Source: Ashinkailepas kermadecensis
Taxonomy: Eukaryota; Arthropoda; Thecostraca; Neolepadidae
Direction: 5' to 3'
Length of the DNA stretch: 64,000 bases
Assembly (NCBI GenBank): GCA_034440615.1
Contig: JAOTOM010004798.1
Location: 186,001-250,000 of the forward strand
Shown: piece after piece, positions 45,901 to 56,489 of the stretch
Layout of the letters: every line of letters begins with the position of its first letter
How positions within the stretch are numbered: the first letter of the stretch is position 1
Program-made: the position numbers and the translations under genes
The notes under the pieces: generated by a model
What the model was told of the DNA's origin: nothing
Database searches by the model: none
What the model saw: the letters and a program-made list of their open reading frames with translations, nothing else

Positions 45901-46807
45901 CATATATTGGTACATATGCAGTATGTTTGGTGCCATATGCCAAAATTCAGGTATAATTCTTCAGTTTCAAAGCAAGGAATGTTGAACATGGGTTAATTTG
46001 TTTTTACTACTGCATTTCGAGAGCACAATGTTGGGAATTCCATTCCAAAATGGTAATTTTATCTTTCTGAAACATGAACTCCTTTTTGTATTTGTCCAGC
46101 TAGCTTGGGCATGTTTATAAAACAGGAGGAAGTTTGCAGTCATTTGCAAACATCTTCAATCTTCTGGCCAAAAAGACCATGACATTTCATGGAGGATAAT
46201 GTTCTGGATGACAAACATCCAGTACAGGAAGATTTTTCCCTACCAGGGTTGGACAGAGTACATGTCAGCAGTCACCACGGCTAGATTTGTGTTTTGTAAC
46301 TCTGGATGTGGAGAGGAAAATGTGTGGGTAATTGAATATGGAGAGGATATTTTTAGTCCAATCGATGACATCGGAATATCGGCCTACACTTTCCCGTGAA
46401 TCTTGAACACATCACAGAGCAGTTCATTGCCAAACAGCACCATTGAACCTCCAAGTGGAAAAAAATGAGGAAGATTTCCTAAAGAGGATGATGTTCTGGA
46501 TGCCACAAATACAGGAATATCCAATTTTTTCCAACCCTGGCAGTCACTAATCTGGTGGTATATGTACACACACCTTTTCTGATCACTATCAATTGCATAT
46601 TCTTCCATGTTCAACTGAGTGGGACAATAACATGGTGCAATATTTGGGTCGTTGGCGCAATATCTTGATATCTTATGGCCAACCAAATATTTCACTTCAA
46701 ATTCGCATTATTAGCGTTGATCTCAGTTACCCCATCGTCGCCTATTACTAAAGTCCCCGCATGCATTGCGTTTTGTGTGAACCGATTTTTTTATTTTATC
46801 AAGCTAA
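42970..46807. other. AT-rich block, no tandem arrays, no gene recognised
   Basis: From about 43500 the composition is markedly more AT-rich than the rest of the window. Low-copy words include palindromic TAGGTACCTA tracts (43498-43512, 43798-43862) and TTAGG-like tracts (44457-44482, 44692-44706). ORFs are at most 119 codons. A GAGGAT-ATGTTCTGGATG word recurs at 46192 and 46483. GGCGACCAAATGGTTATCG near 43301, with GTCGCCTAG after it, resembles the 20-bp unit at 33740. Confidence 0.55.
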
Positions 46808-47820
46808 AGCTCGGTTCACACTATGGCCTTCTGACGCTTTCCGAGCGTTTATTCATCGATTTTAGACCGTTTCGTCAAACAAACGGCAATCGAACGTATT
46901 TCAGACGCCCGTAAAAACTGCGTTTTACGAACGTTTAACGCGATTGGAGCGTCGCACAGTGTGCACCGGGGTATGTCACGACCGCGTAATGAACGTCTAT
47001 CTGGCGTCCAAAAGATAGATTTAGTTCATCTTTCCAACGCCGATTCGGCGTTTTACGTTCTGTTGGTGTGATCGAGTGTGGTCGCGAGATATTCGAAGTT
47101 TTGTTGGCTGTCTATAACCAGGTTGGAAGCATTGATTTGCCTGTGGCTAGAATATTGTGTTCCCTAGCACACCTCTTTTGGTCACGTGGTAGAGAGGTAG
47201 CCCTTGGAAAATAGTCACAGGCGGAATTGTATGCAATGTTGTGTTGTGTTTGTGTTTTATTGGCCCTGAATAAGCATGCTTGTTCACCCAAAATGCAAAG
47301 GTGGGAAATAATATTTTTGGGCTGTGTATGCAGCCCTGACAAAATCTTGCAAGTATCTCTGAAGAACATAGCCATGTAGGAAATCATTGGCCCAGTGAGT
47401 TCTAAGTGCCTATTGTAAGCAATGAAAAACCCTTGACAATTCCCACAACTTGGCACTGCCAAGTTGTGCATGATGGTGAAAAACATATTCATAATTTCCA
47501 TTGCTGTAAATGCCAATTCATTGTAATTAGCATTGGAATTGGCACATGCAAATGCGCGAAATATCTCAGCTTGCATTGGTACAAGTATTCAAAATTTCCA
47601 CACAACTTGAATCGGCGGCAGTCGCGTCAGAATGGTCTCATTGGCGTCATAATTGATTCGCAGGGAAGCGTAAAATGAACGTTTTCATTCGGGGAAACAG
47701 CGTGTGTTATTCCTCGATGTATTTCCGCTCGTTTTACAACATCTATCTTCTGTTTGACGTTCGATATCCGTTCGTTTTACGAATGATTGACGCTCCGAAT
47801 TACCAAGTGTGAACAGAGCT
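46808..47820. mobile_element. PIF/Harbinger-like non-autonomous element, 1013 bp
   Basis: The left end is AGCTCGGTTCACACT. The right end, inverted, is AGCTCTGTTCACACT (14 of 15 identical). Flanks are TAA at 46805-46807 and 47821-47823, the 3-bp TWA duplication typical of PIF/Harbinger. Both subterminal regions are rich in GCGTTTTACGAACG and GGAGCGTC words. The inside holds a 154-codon minus-strand ORF (47112-47576) without recognisable transposase motifs, so the element is called non-autonomous. Confidence 0.72.
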
Positions 47821-47823
47821 TAA

Positions 47824-48504
47824 GGGGATATCGGCCTTCACGTTGATACTGACTCCGCACTGCAAGAACCGAACTATGAGCATGGATTCGCTCGGCTTCT
47901 CCAAAGTACAGCAATAACAAGAAGTGATCCTACAAGATTGAAGACATCCGCATATTCAGTGACCTGCGCGCCATCCAGGAGTCGCCGACCTAGAGCGTTG
48001 TCGGCACTGCGCTGGCGGCTGCGTCTCGCCTGCACATTAGCTGGTTGAATCCCAACACCGTGCCGCCAGGGTCCGTCCGCGCCGCTTACCACGTCCTGAA
48101 GAAACTGGTGTGCTCGCAGCGCAAGTCTCGGCACTGGTGGTGCATCTGTGACTTATCTCGCCAAGGACGTGGTTGAAAGTATGGCAAGCACAGACATAGC
48201 CATGTTTGGCACAAACTACGTGCTGACCACCAAAACGTCTCACATCAGTTGATTGTTCGGCGGAACGTCCCTGACGTGGGCCCGTGACGTGGGCACACAC
48301 AGACTATCGCATAAAGAGTGCTGCAAAGAAACCCTCGCTTGCAAAATTTTTATCCTCAAGCATTGAGGGAGGGGGGGTGGAAGGAACTGTGATCTCCCAC
48401 CACAAGTCGTCGAGGGATCGTTAGAGCTTAGCATAGTTTTCGTCTTTAGAGATATGGCGAAGTAGTAATGACTACTTGTGATGCTTGTGATAACTGCTTG
48501 CGGT
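47824..48504. other. Unique spacer
   Basis: Ordinary to GC-rich sequence with ORFs of at most 99 codons. A G-rich run (GGGAGGGGGGG) lies at about 48366. No gene is recognised. Confidence 0.45.
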
Positions 48505-49095
48505 GGCCACTGCCGTACCTGTGAGTCGGCCGCTGTCACAGCTGTGAGGCGATCACTGCTGCGACTGTGAGGCGGCCGCTGTCACGACTGGGAGGCGGCC
48601 GCTGTCACGGCTGTGAGGCGCCCTCTGCTGTGGCTGTGAGGTAGCCTCTGCTGGGGCTGTGAGGCGGCCGCTGTCACGGCTGTAAGGTAGTCTCTGCTGT
48701 GGCTGTGAGGCGGCCGCTGTCACGTCTGTGAGGCGGCCACGCTGCGACTGTGAGGCGGCCACTGTCAAGACTGGGAGGCGGCCGCTGTCACGGCTGTGAG
48801 GTGGCTTCTGCTGTGGCTGTGAGGCGGCCTCTGCTGTGGCTGTAAGGCGGCCGCTGTCACGGCTATGAGGCGGCCACGCTGCGGCTGTGAGGCGGCCGCT
48901 GTCACGACTGTGAGGCGGCCGTTGTCAGGACTGTGAGGCGGTCGTTGTCATGGCTGTGAGGCGGCCGCTGTCATGGCTGTGAGGAAACCGCTGCCGCACC
49001 TGTGAGGTGGCCACTGTGACGGCTGTGATGTAACCACTGCCGCACTTGTGAAACGGCCACTGCCGCGGCTGTCAGGCGGCCACTGCCGCGGCTAA
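48505..49095. repeat. 23-bp repeat, about 25 copies, two subtypes
   Basis: Subtype 1 is GCTGTGAGGCGGCCGCTGTC plus ACG, carrying a NotI-like GCGGCCGC core. Subtype 2 is GCTGTGAGGTAGCCTCTGCT plus GTG. The subtypes alternate irregularly, and the right edge decays into GTAACCACTGCCGCAC forms. Confidence 0.93.
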
Positions 49096-49950
49096 AACTG
49101 ATCGGCAATGGCCGCTAAAACTGAAATGTTATATCAGTTGTGCCTAATCTTATATTGTCTAGATAAAAAAATTTCCTCAAGGACGCTATTTAGAAGTGCA
49201 CCACCGACATTCATTTGGACCAGGATACCATTCATATCAGCGTGATTTCATGTTTCTTCCACAAAATGTACCAAGCTGAGAAATGTGCTTAAGAAGATTT
49301 TAAACAAAGGGGCTTATGGCCCCTAGTTTGTTCGGTCACTGCCATCCAGGTGTAGAAGTACTGTACCTGTCAGCAATGGATACATTTTCGTTGTTTTGTG
49401 TGCAGCATGATGTCAGATAACAGTTAATGGGAATTCTAAGTATTCATATGGGACTTGACATTTCATCTCTTATATACACGGTGAAGATTGCAAGCAATTG
49501 ATGTCAGACTGCCAAATTTTGTTTGGGATTTTTCATCTTTATGTGCCAAACTCCAGATTGTGTCATCTTTAGCTATCTTCGAGCAAATTTTGTTCATCCT
49601 CCACTGCCTCCGAGCGCCTTTGTTGATCTGCACAATCAATGAACAAATGATTTACAGACAGTCTCTCAGTCTCTTCCCTGCATGCGACGGTAACGGATTT
49701 AGAAGTTCCTATCGGCAGGAGGACACTCCTTTTGGTGCGCCAAAATTTATTCCGGGCGCCAAGCGACACCTGTTGCTGAGGAAAAAATCGATGAAAGGCT
49801 GGAAGGCAGACAAATCTTCAAAAAGAGGCAATCACGAAATATCACGTTTCGGAAATTTGATGTTTTCCAATCCCGATGGAGGCCCCCCCCCCCCCTCATT
49901 GGACCCGTACCTGATCGGCGACCAATTCGACCACCGAAAGGCTTTGTTTA
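49096..49950. other. Unique spacer
   Basis: It contains a 159-codon plus-strand ORF (49488-49967) that runs into the adjacent transposon and is not recognised. A run of 13-14 C lies at about 49883. Nothing else is evident. Confidence 0.4.
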
Positions 49951-50218
49951 GCCCTGGCGATACGTGACACGTGATGACGTGATAAAGACCACGTGATGAC
50001 GTGATACAGACCACGTGATGACGTGATACAGACCACGTGATGACGTGATAAAGACCACGTGTTAGCGTGATAAAGATCACGTGATGACGTGATGTAGACC
50101 ACGTGATGACGTGATACAGACCACGGATGACGTGATAAAGACCACATGTTAACGTGATACAGACCACGTGATGACGTGATAAAGACCACGCGAACAAACA
50201 ATGCGATCAAGCCAGGGC
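49951..50218. mobile_element. 22-bp E-box/CRE satellite inside a TIR element, locus 2
   Basis: The ends are GCCCTGGCGATACGTG at left and GCCAGGGC at right (8-bp perfect inverted repeat, extending as TTAGCCCTGGC versus TAAGCCCTGGC). Flanks are TTA at 49948-49950 and 50219-50221, a TWA duplication as in PIF/Harbinger. The body is about 9 units of CACGTGATGACGTGATACAG plus AC. Each unit joins an E-box (CACGTG) and a CRE-like TGACGTGA. Small ORFs on the minus strand (104 and 121 codons) are repeat artefacts. Confidence 0.75.
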
Positions 50219-50221
50219 TTA

Positions 50222-51153
50222 GTACCTAACACGCATTTCCTTGGCGGACGTGATGGACACCCCTGTGACAGATGCTGTCAAGCATCTGTCAATGACAAGC
50301 ACAAACTCTTCATGGACAGAGGGAAGTTCAGTCCCTAGGACAGGCTTTCCGGCAACGTCTGCATTAACACCACCTACTCCGCAGATTTTTGGATAATCAA
50401 ATTGGTCAGCTATTGTTTCAATGTTCTCAAGGTAAAGGGATTTCAATTTTCTCAAGCCAACACGTCTGAAACCGCAAGGCAGTTACAACCTTAAGAATTA
50501 TTCATCTCTTTACGCACTGTTGTGATCATTATGTTAAGTAGTGCGATGATGAGTACTGATCTTAAGTTCATTATAATCAGAATATAAAATAGTCCAAATG
50601 TACCTTCGATCACTCCGATATATTTCGGCGTCAAGCCTTTTTCAACAGCGATGAAGATTATACACGTTGACATCTGAGGACAAAACAGGGCAAGAATGCA
50701 TGGGACGTTCCGTTCTGAATATTAGTCTTCCGCCAGGCAAGAGCTAGAACAAAGCAGAATGCAGACAAAATAGGTCACGATACAAAAAAAAAGAGAACGG
50801 TATCAAGAGCAAAACATTTTGGTTACACAAGGGAACACGATCGGGGAGAGTATGAATGTTGTATCGGGGGTGGTGCAGTATTAGAGAACGGTTTAATGAG
50901 AACATCAGATATGCCAAAAAAGTTACTCGAAGTACACACCTAGGAGACCATATACTGGATTATCACACCAACACAATCATCGACTCCGAATCATTTAACA
51001 TTGGCATATGAACAGATGCAAAGGCGTTGCACAGTTGAAAATAGTAGAATCAATGGAAATTAGGAACAGGATACCAATACTTAATACACACACATTATCC
51101 TAGTTTCTCATACCACTAGTTCCATACACCACAACACCAGCACTCACCAGCCA
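50222..51153. other. Unique spacer with a GCCGAAAT motif
   Basis: On the minus strand GAAAAAGGCTTGACGCCGAA (around 50625-50645), then ATATATCGG, resembles the paired GGC/GCC-GAAA motif seen in Penelope-type and related repeats. No element body is recognisable. ORFs are at most 78 codons. Confidence 0.4.
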
Positions 51154-51470
51154 TACGCAATAAATGATACGGCAACAACCACCAGCACCACACCACAAAC
51201 AATGATACGGCAACAACCACCAGCACCACACCACAAACAATGATACGGCAACAACCACCAGCCACCACACCACAAACAATGATACGGCAACAACCACCAG
51301 CCACCACACCACAAACAATGATACGGCAACAACCACCAGCCACCACACCACAAACAATGATACGGCAACAACCACCAGCCACCACACCACAATCAATGAT
51401 ACGGCAACAACCACCAGCCACCACACCACAATCAATGATACGGCAACAACCACCAGCCACCACACCACGC
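51154..51470. repeat. 39-bp repeat, about 8 copies
   Basis: The unit is ATGATACGGCAACAACCACC plus AGCCACCACACCACAAACA; the first two copies lack three bases (AGCACCACACC). Thirteen-codon repeats result in all frames, including one beginning MIRQQPPATTP on the plus strand. Frames on both strands are equally open. Confidence 0.96.
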
Positions 51471-51639
51471 CCGATAGCACATTCATGCTCTGCCCGACCG
51501 TGAGTCCGTGTGCAGCCGTGGGTATTTATGGGTCGTTTGACATCAATTATTATCTATAAATGGTGCGATGTGATGCCATGAAGAATGGTGTTCATTAGTT
51601 CCGCTTCTCTCTTCACCGAGCAGCACGCAATGCTCGGCA

Positions 51640-51790
51640 AAAGCAGCCACCTTTTCCCAGAAGCAACCACCTTTATCCAAGAAGCAGCCACCTTTGTCCA
51701 AGAAGCAGCTACCTTTATCACAAAAGCAGCCACCTTTATCCCAGAAGCAGCCACCTTTATCCCAGAAGCAGCCACCATCATCCCAGGAGA
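51640..51790. repeat. 21-bp repeat, about 7 copies
   Basis: The unit is AAGCAGCCACCTTTATCCCA plus G. Variants include TTTGTCCAAG and TTTATCACAA. It gives a seven-residue repeat on both strands. Confidence 0.95.
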
Positions 51791-51913
51791 GCAATATCTG
51801 ATAATGCCCGAACACATTGCATCAGTGGCAAACGTCTCGACCTCTTCACAACTGGACCGTCACGAGGAATGACGTGAATAATATGAATGCATTTATCATG
51901 CCACTGCTGACAG

Positions 51914-52005
51914 TAACCTGACGGCAAAGCGCCGTGTCTTTTGATAGCCTGATGGCGAAGCACCGTGTCTATTGATAGCCTGATGGCGAAGCGCCTTGTC
52001 TTTTC
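51914..52005. repeat. 31-bp repeat, three copies
   Basis: The unit joins CCTGATGGCGAAGCGCCGTG and TCTTTTGATAG. The first copy has CCTGACGGCAAAGC. Confidence 0.92.
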
Positions 52006-52419
52006 CTATTAGAACATGCTTTTCGGAATCACCACGGCAAAGCTTTCCTGAGAAAGTCATAGATTGGCTGAACGTTGTTTTATTCGGGTATCAATTATCC
52101 TCATAAACAAAGTTTAAATTTCGAGGAATTTCCTCATGCATATAAATTTCCTCTAATATTACTAATTTCGTAATATGGACGGGGGGGGGGGACGTGCCAG
52201 AATTCCTCCCCTTCATTGGCCGGTGCGTTCATCAGGGATCTCACAGTCACCAAGCAAGATATGGGCGTCAGAGGTTCTCTCGAGACTAGTCTTTCGAACA
52301 GTCAGCGCCACGACGCCGAGAGCTGAGGTTCAGGTGGCGCCACCGGTGTCCGTAGGCCGAATTAGTTCCACAGTGTACCAGCGAGCCGGATACTGAAGTC
52401 GCCATGGTCTCCGTGATAT

Positions 52420-52470
52420 ACATATATGCATGCATACATACATACATACACATATTTTATATATAAATAA

Positions 52471-52506
<36 letters not shown>

Positions 52507-52545
52507 GTATATATTTATATGCATATGTGGGTGGGTGTGGATGGA
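52420..52545. repeat. AT/CATA microsatellite cluster
   Basis: A (CATA)n run passes into a long (TA)n run (about 52445-52520) and then GTGGGTGG-type repeats. This is simple-sequence DNA that may be unstable and form hairpins. Confidence 0.95.
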
Positions 52546-52781
52546 TGTGTGGGTGGTAGTGTCTGTAAGACATGCAGCTCGAGAACATGGCATATAAAGA
52601 CTGTCACTGTTCGAGGCGCCTGTACGAAGTTCAGGTCCGGATGTGGAAGCTCGCATTCTCTCTTGTAATACAAGTTCGTGGTATAGAAATTAACCTTTCA
52701 ACATAATTTTACGATTGATCTTGTTATGCCTGTCACCAGTTACGCGTCTCCTCAGGTGGGATCCCATAAAGGTGGAAAGTG

Positions 52782-52945
52782 CGTCAGCCACCTGTGCTCC
52801 AGTGTACACACCTGCAGCACAGGGCGGCTAGTTACGTCAGCCACCTGTGCTCCAGTGTACACACCTGCAGCACAGGGCGGCTAGTTACGTCAGCCACCTG
52901 TGCTCCAGTGTACACACCTGCAGCAGAGGGCGGCTAGTTACGTCA
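52782..52945. repeat. 53-bp repeat, three copies
   Basis: The unit joins GTCAGCCACCTGTGCTCCAG, TGTACACACCTGCAGCACAG and GGCGGCTAGTTAC. The first two copies are identical and the third has a CAGCAGAGG change. Confidence 0.96.
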
Positions 52946-53144
52946 GTCACCAGTGTTGCGGATCACAGCTTCATGGTGTTGCCGTGAGGAAACACGTGTT
53001 CAGTCTCAGGTTCGATTTGCCTTCAAGCTATGCAATAGATGGAATTCAGTTTCCAGCTGTTTGCTGTGATATTTTCCGCGATATGACCTTACTCTCTAGC
53101 TGGTTGATTGCGCGTTTTACGACGCTCTCAGCAGCGGGCGCCAT

Positions 53145-53722
53145 GTCACGTCGCCTGCCTCCCACACTGGCAGGAAGGGCGGCCACCACGGGGAACCAAA
53201 CCCGTGGCCTCTCGCATGTCACTTCGCCTGCCTCCCACACTGGCAGGAAGGGCGGCCACCACGGGGAACCAAACCCGTGCCTCTCGCATGTCACGTCGCC
53301 TGCCTCCCACACTGGCAGGAAGGGCGGCCACCACGGGGAACCAAACCCGTACCTCCCGCATGTCACTTCGCCTGGCTCCCACACTGGCAGGAAGGGCGGC
53401 CACCACGGGGAACCAAACCCGTACCTCCCGCATGTCACTTCGCCTGCCTCCCACACTGGCAGGAAGGGCGGCCACCACGGGGAACCAAACCCGTGCCTCC
53501 CGCATGTCACGTCGCCTGCCTCCCACACTGGTAGGAAGGGCGGCCACCACGGGGAACCAAACCCGTACCTCCCGCATGTCACGTCGCCTGCCTCCCACAC
53601 TGGCAGGAAGGGCGGCCACCACGGGGAACCAAACCCGTGCCTCCCGCATGTCACGTCGCCTGCCTCCCACACTGGCAGGAAGGGCGGCCACCACGGGGAA
53701 CCAAACCCGTGCCTCTCGCATG
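53145..53722. repeat. 72-bp minisatellite, 8 copies
   Basis: The unit includes GCCTGCCTCCCACACTGGCA, GGAAGGGCGGCCACCACGGG and GAACCAAACCCGTGCCTC. Copies differ only by substitutions (CACGTCG/CACTTCG, GTGCCTC/GTACCTC, one GGTAGG), with no indels apart from a one-unit GTGGCCTC at the left. Because 72 is a multiple of three, ORFs of 191-279 codons run through it on both strands. The shared openness of five frames argues against coding. Confidence 0.97.
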
Positions 53723-54987
53723 CTAGACGCCCAGCTTAACCACTGACCTACCGACGCCCTGGCCTCACCCGCGAACGTTTACTTGTGAGCCCACGCTGGA
53801 TACGAATACATTTTTAATTCGGAGAGTACGTTGGCAGTTAACAGGAGACGAAAGTGGCTTTACGGTGAAGCGAAAACACACATATTCAATTTCATAAGCC
53901 GACGCAACAGCCGGAAGCCACTCCTCAACCGAAATATGGATGAATATAGAGTAAGGTTATGAAATGTCTCGCAACGTAACGAGATACCATCATTTCGAGC
54001 CGAATCACGCGGACCAAGGTTCTGCGGCGATGCCCTGGTGGCAGCGTGTTGTGGCGACGTCAAGTCAGTTCGAGGTTGATGGAGCGTAATCCGGGCAGGC
54101 GCGCCCAAAACCCGCCAAAAGTCACTCGGTGCGGGTCGAGTACAGCACGAGTTCCTCACTTGTCCTCAAAGTCACACGTCGCCACTTCGCTGATATTCCT
54201 CAAAATTCCTCCGTCGCTCTCAACCAATATTCTCCATCACACTTCAAAATTCACGTCTTTGTTAGCACGGCGAATTGAGCATAATCTTCCTCTTTATATT
54301 TGTTTCTTCTGATATATTTGACTATGTGCCCAATCACATCCATATCCTTGCATGTACCAGTTCGATCGACCCGAATCCACGCCACTTCGCCGTTCCCGGC
54401 GCACGTTCTGGTGTGGTAAGTGACACATGTTGTAACGTGACAAGTTGCACGTTTTAAGCCGAATACCTAAGGCAGTAACTGCGTTTTAAGCACGCGAGGG
54501 TTGATGGACAAAAAGCCTTAAGGACACCTGCATGTCTTTTGAAACATGTCCTCTAAGGTGTGTAACTACATTGCAGACAGCTTTCTTATGTACCTCAACG
54601 TCTATGTTAATGCTAAGATATAATTCAAACATTAATCCTCACTTGAACACATTCATCTGGCCATCTCGTATTATTGGTTGCTGCGTTCTTCTTCTTGTTT
54701 GCTTTTATTTGCTGTTGCTCACGTTGACTTCAATGCTGCCTGGTAGTGGATGCTGACGATTGAAACGGAAAAAATATATGCATAAATAAACGCGACTCTT
54801 TTCATGCTCATCGAGAGAACTTTGCTGGCGCTAGACATGATAGGGGAGCCTCGAAGCGCAAGGGTGACGCAACTGCCGAGGTTGACGCGAGTAAGGGCCA
54901 CGGAAATATGCGTGTGGCCACGAAATCAAAGGAGGGTCTTCCCATTCCTTTTGTTCGCACAAGCGCAAACATCACGGTACGCAGCAT
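53723..54987. other. Unique spacer
   Basis: ORFs of at most 99 codons, none recognised. Donor-like GTGGTAAGTG occurs at about 54412. No repeat or RNA gene is seen. Confidence 0.45.
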
Positions 54988-55087
54988 GGCTGCTCAGTGC
55001 GATGTGTATATGTGTTCCCTATGCCGGTGGCTGCTCAGTGTGATGTGTGTGTGTGTTCCCTATGCCGGTAGCTGCTCAGTGTGATGC
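54988..55087. repeat. 41-bp repeat, about 2.4 copies
   Basis: The unit contains GGCTGCTCAGTGTGATGTGT and GTGTTCCCTATGCCGGT. Confidence 0.92.
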
Positions 55088-55404
55088 TAGGCTTGGTTAG
55101 TTGACTTACCGCAGCTACGATAGTGCTGCCATCTGCTCAATTGGCGAGAGCGCCAATCAGTATAGAGGGCGCCGCCAACGGTGGTCGCGCCCACTACACT
55201 GGGGCCAGTCATCTGCGCAGCCGTCGGGCGACGCTATGATCAGCCATACTTTGTGGCCACTGCGTCAGGTCGTCTGACAATTTATGACCGGCGGCGAGAT
55301 GAGCGCATGCTGGTCAGACCGGCCACGGTGTTCTCACGGGTGTGATAACAACGCGAGACATTGGCCACAACTGTTAGTACTGCTCCTCCTACAACTGCTC
55401 GATC

Positions 55405-55590
55405 CGTTCGATCGGTGGGTCCGGCAGCTGGCGAGGGCTGTTGGGTCCAGCAGCTGGCCTTGGGCTGTTGGGTCCGGAAGCTAGCCAGGACTGTTTGGTC
55501 CGGCAGCTGGACTTGGGCTGTTGGATCCGGCAGCTGCACTGAGGCTGTTGGGCCCGTGAGTCGGCAATGACTCTTGGATCCGGCAGCTGG
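55405..55590. repeat. 28-bp repeat, about 6 diverged copies
   Basis: The unit is GCTGTTGGGTCCGGCAGCTG plus GACTTGGG. Copies are diverged, with substitutions and short deletions. Confidence 0.88.
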
Positions 55591-55781
55591 TCATGGGATG
55601 GTGCGAGTCACCACAATGTGTGGCAATTTATTTTCATTGCCGGGCGCTGCGCGCTGCAATATCGCCGCGCCAGGTGTATCCGAGTCGGCTCTGTGGCTGT
55701 CAGCCGCCATCAGTTCCCGCCTCACCTCACACCAGAGGTGGCCGCGCCGCCGCGACCGCAGGAGACTCTCGCCGCCGACGT

Positions 55782-56193
55782 CTGGCTGATGCCCGGGGCA
55801 GTGCACAGTCAGCCGCCGGCGCCTGGCTGATGACCGGGGCAGTGCCTAGTCAACCTCCGATGCATGGCTGATGCCCGGGGCAGTCCCCAGTCTGCCTCCG
55901 ACGTCTGGCTGATGTCCGGGGAAGTCCCCAGTCAGCCTCCGACGTCTGGCTGATATCCGGGGAAGTCCCCAGTTAGCCGCCGACGCCTGGCTGATGCCCG
56001 GGGCAGTGCCCGGTCAGCCGCCGGCGCCTGGCTGATGCCCGGGGCAGTGCCCGGTCAGCCGCCGGCGCCTGGTTGATGCCCGGGGCAGTGCCCGGTCAGC
56101 CGCCGGCGCCTGGTTGATGCCCCAAGCAATGCCCGGTCAGCCGCCGGCGCCTGGTTGATGACCCGGGCAGTGCCCAGTCAGCCGCTGGTCGCC
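55782..56193. repeat. 41-bp repeat, about 10 copies
   Basis: The unit contains CGCCTGGCTGATGCCCGGGG and CAGTGCCCGGTCAGCCGCCGG. The left copies are the older, diverged ones (GATGTCCGGGGAAGTCCCC), and those after 55980 are nearly identical. Confidence 0.94.
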
Positions 56194-56277
56194 GACTCAC
56201 CGCCGAACCTCCACCGGCGACGACGGCCCGCTTATCGTCGAGATCGACGACGTCGGCCGGCCTCAGGTATTCAGACA

Positions 56278-56325
56278 GACGTGTCGGCTGACGTGTCGGC
56301 TGACGTGTCGGCTGACGTGTCGGCC
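56278..56325. repeat. 12-bp repeat, four copies
   Basis: The unit GACGTGTCGGCT is repeated exactly, followed by GACGTGTCGGCC. It lies in CpG-rich DNA. Confidence 0.96.
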
Positions 56326-56489
56326 GCGGCCGGGTCACGTGACAGGTCGGCGAACACCGGCGCCGGCGCCCACACTGCCTCACATAGCACGGCCGCCCAT
56401 TCGCGGTACGCCGCCCAGCGCCGACTCGGTGGGCGAGTACCACGTGACCTTTCACACGCAGAGCGCCGGGCCGCGAGTCGACTGTGGCT

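Noticed and set aside
46191..46540. Direct duplication based on GAGGAT-ATGTTCTGGATG at 46192 and 46483
   Set aside because: Beyond about 20 bp the alignment needs many gaps and falls to near chance.
52900..53746. 279-codon ORF with a 24-residue repeat
   Set aside because: The 72-bp unit keeps five frames open, and the substitutions between copies do not clearly favour one frame.
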